Positions 32,411-35,371 of a stretch of 35,371 bases of DNA are shown piece by piece (position 1 is the first letter of the stretch; the number at the start of each line of letters is the position of its first letter). The notes under the pieces were generated by a model, which was not told the origin of the DNA, did no database searches, and saw only the letters and a program-made list of their open reading frames with translations. The translations under genes were made by a program, and so were the position numbers. The stretch spans positions 725,155 through 760,525 of the forward strand of contig NZ_POQS01000004.1 in the NCBI RefSeq assembly GCF_002885955.2, written 5' to 3'. The DNA comes from Achromobacter pulmonis. Its GTDB lineage: Bacteria > Pseudomonadota > Gammaproteobacteria > Burkholderiales > Burkholderiaceae_B.

Positions 32411-33195
32411 GCGCGCACTATAGCCGCAGCGGCCGCGGCGAGCCGCTGGTGCTGCTGCATGGCGTGGGCCTGGACCACACGTTGTGGGACGACCTGGCGC
32501 CGCTGCTGGAGCCGGATTTCGAGGTGCTGCGCTACGACCTGCTGGGCCATGGCAACGCCCCCGCCGTGGACGAGACCATAACGGTGCAGGACTACATCGC
32601 CCAGCTCGACGCCGAGCTGGACCGCGCCGGCTGGCAGAACGCCAACGTGCTGGGCTATTCCATGGGCGGCCTGATCGCGGGGGCTTATGCCGCCGCGCGG
32701 CCGCAGCGGGTGCGGCGCCTGACGCTGCTGAGCACGGTGTTCCGGCGCAGCCCCGACGAAGCGCGCGCCGTGCTGGCGCGGCTGGAAGCGGCCGCGACGC
32801 AGGACCCCGCGGCGGCGGCCCAGGTATCGCTGGCGCGCTGGTTCACGCCGGACTTCCAGGCGCGGCGGCCGGAACGGGTTGCCAGCATCGGGCAGCGCCT
32901 GCTGCGCAACGACCGCGCGAGCTTCCTGGCCGCCTACCGCGTGTTTGCGCTGGGCGATCCGATCCTGGCGCAGGCCGCGCCCGGCATCGCCTGCCCCGCG
33001 CTGGCGATGACCGGCGAGGAGGACGTCGGGTCCACGCCGCGCATGACGCGCGAGCTGGCCGCCGCGCTGCCTTGCGGCCAGGCCCGGGTGGTGGCCGGCC
33101 AGCGGCATATGCTGCCGGTGGAGGAACCGGCGGTGGTGGCGGCGGCCCTGCAGCGCTTTTTCCGGGCCCAGGGCGAAACCCGGCACTGCGCCTGA
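32407..33195 (+). CDS. Alpha/beta hydrolase, enol-lactonase (PcaD)-like
   Basis: This 262-aa alpha/beta hydrolase has the oxyanion motif LLHGVG (about residues 17-22) and the nucleophile elbow GYSMGG with Ser85. The probable acid is Asp206 (TGEEDVGS) and the catalytic histidine is His234 (GQRHMLP). The size and the NVLGYSMGGLIA segment resemble 3-oxoadipate enol-lactonases, but other esterases look alike. It starts in an ATGA overlap with the preceding gene and precedes the Bug receptor gene by 38 nt. A role in hydrolysing a lactone or ester brought in with help of the Bug protein is inferred. Confidence 0.87.
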   Translation: MSAHYSRSGRGEPLVLLHGVGLDHTLWDDLAPLLEPDFEVLRYDLLGHGNAPAVDETITVQDYIAQLDAELDRAGWQNANVLGYSMGGLIAGAYAAARPQRVRRLTLLSTVFRRSPDEARAVLARLEAAATQDPAAAAQVSLARWFTPDFQARRPERVASIGQRLLRNDRASFLAAYRVFALGDPILAQAAPGIACPALAMTGEEDVGSTPRMTRELAAALPCGQARVVAGQRHMLPVEEPAVVAAALQRFFRAQGETRHCA

Positions 33196-33209
33196 ACGGC
33201 ATAAGAACA

Positions 33210-33231
33210 GAGACATACGCGGAGACATACG
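33210..33231 (+). repeat. Tandem 12-bp direct repeat before the Bug gene
   Basis: GAGACATACG occurs at 33210-33219 and again at 33222-33231, a 12-bp period, in the 38-nt gap before the Bug start. The second copy supplies the GGAG used as ribosome-binding site, so the repeat offers two alternative Shine-Dalgarno-like sites. Confidence 0.5.
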
Positions 33232-33233
33232 AC

Positions 33234-34205
33234 ATGAATCGCAGATCCCTCTTGAAGAACCTGGCGGCGCTGGCCCTGGCGCCGGCCGGCGTCATGGCGG
33301 GCCGGTCCGCCGGCGCGCGCGCGGCGCCGCTGCGCGTGGTCGTGCCGTTCCCGCCGGGCGGCGGCACGGACGTGCTGGGCCGGGTCGTCGCCGCGGCGAT
33401 GGAAGGCGCGATGGACCGCCCCGTGGTGGTCGAGAACAAGCCCGGCGCCAGCGGCATGCTGGGCGCCGACTACACCGCCAACGGCGCCAAGGACGGCAGC
33501 GTGCTGCTGTTCGCCGGCCTGGTGCCTTCGGTGCGCTACTACGCCCGGCCGCCCGAGGACGTGCTCAAGCAGCTCACGCCGGTCTGCCCGATCGCGCGTT
33601 CGCCCTACATGGTGGCGGTCAACGCCGACGTGCCGGCCAAGACGCTGGCCGAACTGGTGGCCCAGGCCAAGCGCGAACCCAAGGGCCTGACGTTCGGCAC
33701 GCCCGGCAACGCCACGCCCCAGCATCTGGCGACCGAACTGCTGCAGGCGGCCTGCGGCGTCGAGCTGCTGCACGTGCCGTATCGCGGCACCGGACCGATG
33801 ATGACGGACCTGCTGGGCGGACAGATACAGCTGGTGGTGGCCACGGTGGCGGCGGTCGAGCCGTACCTGCAGGGCGGACGCCTGCGCGTGCTGGCCGTGA
33901 CCAGCCCGGAACGCCTGCCCAAGTATCCGGACATCCCCACGGTGGCCGAAAGCGGCTACCCCGGCTTCTCCGCGCAGATCCAGTTCGGCACGTATTGCGC
34001 CGCGGGCACGCCGGAGGCCGCCGTCGCCGCGCTCAACCAGGGCGTCAACCGCGCGCTGCCGACGGAGACGGTGCGCGCCAAGCTGGCCGAACAGGGCTTC
34101 CAGCCCACCGGCGGCACGCCGGCACAGCTGCAGCAGGCGCTGCTGGCGGAAATCCGCGACGTGGCCAGGCTGGTGCAGGCGGGCAAGGTCAAGGTCGACC
34201 TGTAG
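33234..34205 (+). CDS. Bug-family tripartite tricarboxylate transporter substrate-binding protein
   Basis: This 323-aa periplasmic receptor belongs to the Bug/TctC family that is greatly expanded in Bordetella and relatives. The N-terminus NRRSLLKNLAAL is a probable Tat signal (Arg3-Arg4), followed by a hydrophobic stretch ending near ARA (about residue 30). The mature protein has VVVPFPPGGGTDVLGR, VVENKPGASGMLGADY, and YRGTGPMMTDLLGGQI, all family hallmarks. No TctA/TctB membrane genes are nearby, as is usual for orphan Bug proteins. The ligand is probably a carboxylate but cannot be named. It ends the LysR-linked three-gene unit. Confidence 0.92.
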   Translation: MNRRSLLKNLAALALAPAGVMAGRSAGARAAPLRVVVPFPPGGGTDVLGRVVAAAMEGAMDRPVVVENKPGASGMLGADYTANGAKDGSVLLFAGLVPSVRYYARPPEDVLKQLTPVCPIARSPYMVAVNADVPAKTLAELVAQAKREPKGLTFGTPGNATPQHLATELLQAACGVELLHVPYRGTGPMMTDLLGGQIQLVVATVAAVEPYLQGGRLRVLAVTSPERLPKYPDIPTVAESGYPGFSAQIQFGTYCAAGTPEAAVAALNQGVNRALPTETVRAKLAEQGFQPTGGTPAQLQQALLAEIRDVARLVQAGKVKVDL

Positions 34206-34222
34206 CGCCCGCGCCGCACCCG

Positions 34223-34240
34223 ATGCTGGATAACCAGCAT
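34223..34240. repeat. Inverted repeat after the Bug gene
   Basis: ATGCTGG (34223-34229) and CCAGCAT (34234-34240) form a perfect 7-bp stem with an ATAA loop, 17 nt after the Bug stop. Only two T residues follow, so it is a weak terminator at best. It may instead be an operator for the AcoR-like gene downstream. Confidence 0.4.
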
Positions 34241-34311
34241 TTACAGGCGTGTCGTCCTCTGTGCATGCTGTCCGGCTACTCGACGCAGATCGGGCGCTCC
34301 ATGGAGACGAC

Positions 34312-34953
34312 ATGCCTAGTTCCCAGCACTTCGCCCATATCCGCGAGATCGAACAGGTCGGCCTTGGCCGCCCCACGCAGCGCGACGCGCACGTGGTCAG
34401 CAGCTGGCTGCGCTGCCTGGACCAGTACCGGCTCGATCCCGCGCACGCCTGCGAGGCCTATATCGTGCCCGACGGGCGGCTGCGCGAGCATCGCCAGCAA
34501 TCCGAGGCGCTGATCGCCATCGCGCGCTCCGGCCTGGACCACCTGTTCCGCCAGGTCGCCGGACAGAACTATGTGCTGCTGCTGGCCGACCGGCAGGGCG
34601 TCACCGTGGAATTCCTGGGCGACGCCCAGCAGACGGCGCAATTGCGCAAGGCCGGCCTCTATCTGGGGTCGGAGTGGTCGGAGCGGCGCGCCGGCACCTG
34701 CGCCGTGGGCGCCTGCCTGGAAAGCGGCGAAGCGCTCACCATCCATCAGACCGACCATTTCGACAACACCCACACGCCGCTGTCCTGCACCGCCGCCCCG
34801 ATCTACAGCGCCGACGGCGAGCTGGCCGCGGTGCTGGACATCTCGCTGCTCAGTTCCCCCGTGCTGAAGACCAGCCAGAACCTGGCGCTGCATCTGGTCA
34901 CCGGCACCGCGCGGCGCATCGAGATGGCCAACCTGATTGGCCTGACCCCATAG
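34312..34953 (+). pseudogene. AcoR-like sigma-54 activator, truncated after its GAF domain by an IS element
   Basis: The visible 213 codons match the N-terminal sensor half of AcoR-type activators. An opening helical segment with VVSSWLRCLDQYRLDP is followed by a GAF domain (about residues 60-195) with RAGTCAVGACLESGEALTIHQ and SCTAAPIYSADGELAAVLDIS. The typical RRIE-ANL linker is reached at about residue 205, and then the frame ends at TAG inside IS sequence. The AAA+ domain that contacts sigma-54 and the Fis-type helix-turn-helix are missing, so this product cannot activate transcription. The ATG at 34312 has GGAG 5 nt upstream. The rest of the gene may lie beyond the insertion element, outside the window. 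Confidence 0.8.
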
Positions 34954-35371
34954 GGTGGTCCGGTTTCAATCTTAGTTCATGATCGGCCTTGGGGCTATTG
35001 CCTGGGCAGATGACGGTGCTGCTCCGCTTGCTGGCGCAGGCCAGATGATGGCCTCGGGTGCCGGTGGCTTGTATCCAAGCGACGAGTGTGGCCTCTCGGT
35101 GTTGTAGTACCGCCGCCAGGCTTCGATGATGATCTTGGCCTCGGCGAGGCTGTAGAAGATCTCACCGTCGAGCAGTTCGTCGCGGAGCTTCGAGTTGAAG
35201 CTCTCGCAGTAGCCGTTCTCCCAAGGGCTTCCAGGTTCGATGAACGCTGTCTTTGCGCCGACGGCTACGATCCACTCCCGTACAGCCTTGGCGATGAACT
35301 CCGGGCCGTTGTCGGAACGGACATGGCCGGGCACACCACGCAGGATGAACAGGTCCGACAGGGCGTCGATG
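34943..35371 (-). mobile_element. IS3-family insertion sequence, partial (continues past the right edge)
   Basis: Sequence beginning at about 34943 with TGACCCCATAGG looks like one terminus of an IS3-family element. The TG start and the adjacent transposase 3' end support this. The GAF gene loses homology to its family a few codons before this point. The other end, and any target duplication, lie outside the window, so the exact boundary is uncertain by several bases. Confidence 0.75.
34972..35371 (-). CDS. IS3-family transposase OrfB, C-terminal part (5' end outside window)
   Basis: About 132 codons of a DDE transposase are visible and the frame is open to the right edge. RSDNGPEF supplies the second catalytic Asp, and ENGYCESFNSKLRDE supplies the Glu, 35 residues further on as in DDE(35)E enzymes. 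The tail YNTERPHSSLGYKPP is the standard IS3-family C-terminus. The sequence fits the IS407 subgroup, as judged from memory of the family. OrfA and the first catalytic Asp are outside the window, so I cannot say whether the element is intact. Confidence 0.93.
   Translation of the reverse strand, partial: IDALSDLFILRGVPGHVRSDNGPEFIAKAVREWIVAVGAKTAFIEPGSPWENGYCESFNSKLRDELLDGEIFYSLAEAKIIIEAWRRYYNTERPHSSLGYKPPAPEAIIWPAPASGAAPSSAQAIAPRPIMN

Noticed and set aside
34223..34240. Inverted repeat after the Bug gene as a Rho-independent terminator
   Set aside because: The stem is only 7 bp and is followed by two T residues, so it does not meet the usual pattern. I list it only as a repeat.

Overview
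The window is high-GC DNA with dense, overlapping reading frames. It looks like a betaproteobacterium of the Alcaligenaceae (Bordetella/Achromobacter type). This rests on gene content: a type VI secretion (T6SS) cluster of the kind seen there, a Bug-type tripartite tricarboxylate receptor beside a LysR gene, and large branched-chain-type ABC operons. The genus is inferred, not proven.

Positions 1-15023 hold part of a T6SS locus. A minus-strand unit (4935 down to 1) encodes a cysteine-tailed membrane protein, VgrG, a DUF4123 adaptor and a lipoprotein cut by the window edge. A divergent plus-strand unit (5127-13009) encodes an M15 peptidoglycan peptidase, an unknown two-helix membrane protein, TssM, TagF and an OmpA-family wall-binding protein. 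TssA is convergent with it (14112-13006). A repeat protein, a PAAR tip protein and a tiny lipoprotein follow on the plus strand. Sheath, baseplate, ClpV, Hcp, TssJ, TssK and TssL genes are not in the window.

Positions 15036-17791 hold an MTA/SAH nucleosidase (minus), a membrane diguanylate cyclase (plus) and a strong terminator that serves the next minus-strand operon. That operon (25854 down to 17817) reads livH-livM-livG-livF, aldehyde dehydrogenase, SDR, zinc alcohol dehydrogenase and periplasmic binding protein. It looks like an uptake-plus-oxidation operon for an unidentified substrate.

Positions 26102-30536 (minus) hold an exported AHL-lactonase-like metallo-hydrolase followed by an ABC-2 ATPase, a permease, a GldG-like protein and a small membrane-anchored protein. 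Junctions are 4-nt overlaps or a 7-nt gap, so this looks like one tightly coupled and poorly understood unit.

Positions 30789-34205 hold a LysR regulator divergent from a three-gene unit (amino acid synthesis family protein, alpha/beta hydrolase, Bug receptor). Two overlapping dyads sit in the shared promoter region. The window ends with the N-terminal part of an AcoR-like regulator, cut by an IS3-family insertion whose transposase runs off the right edge.
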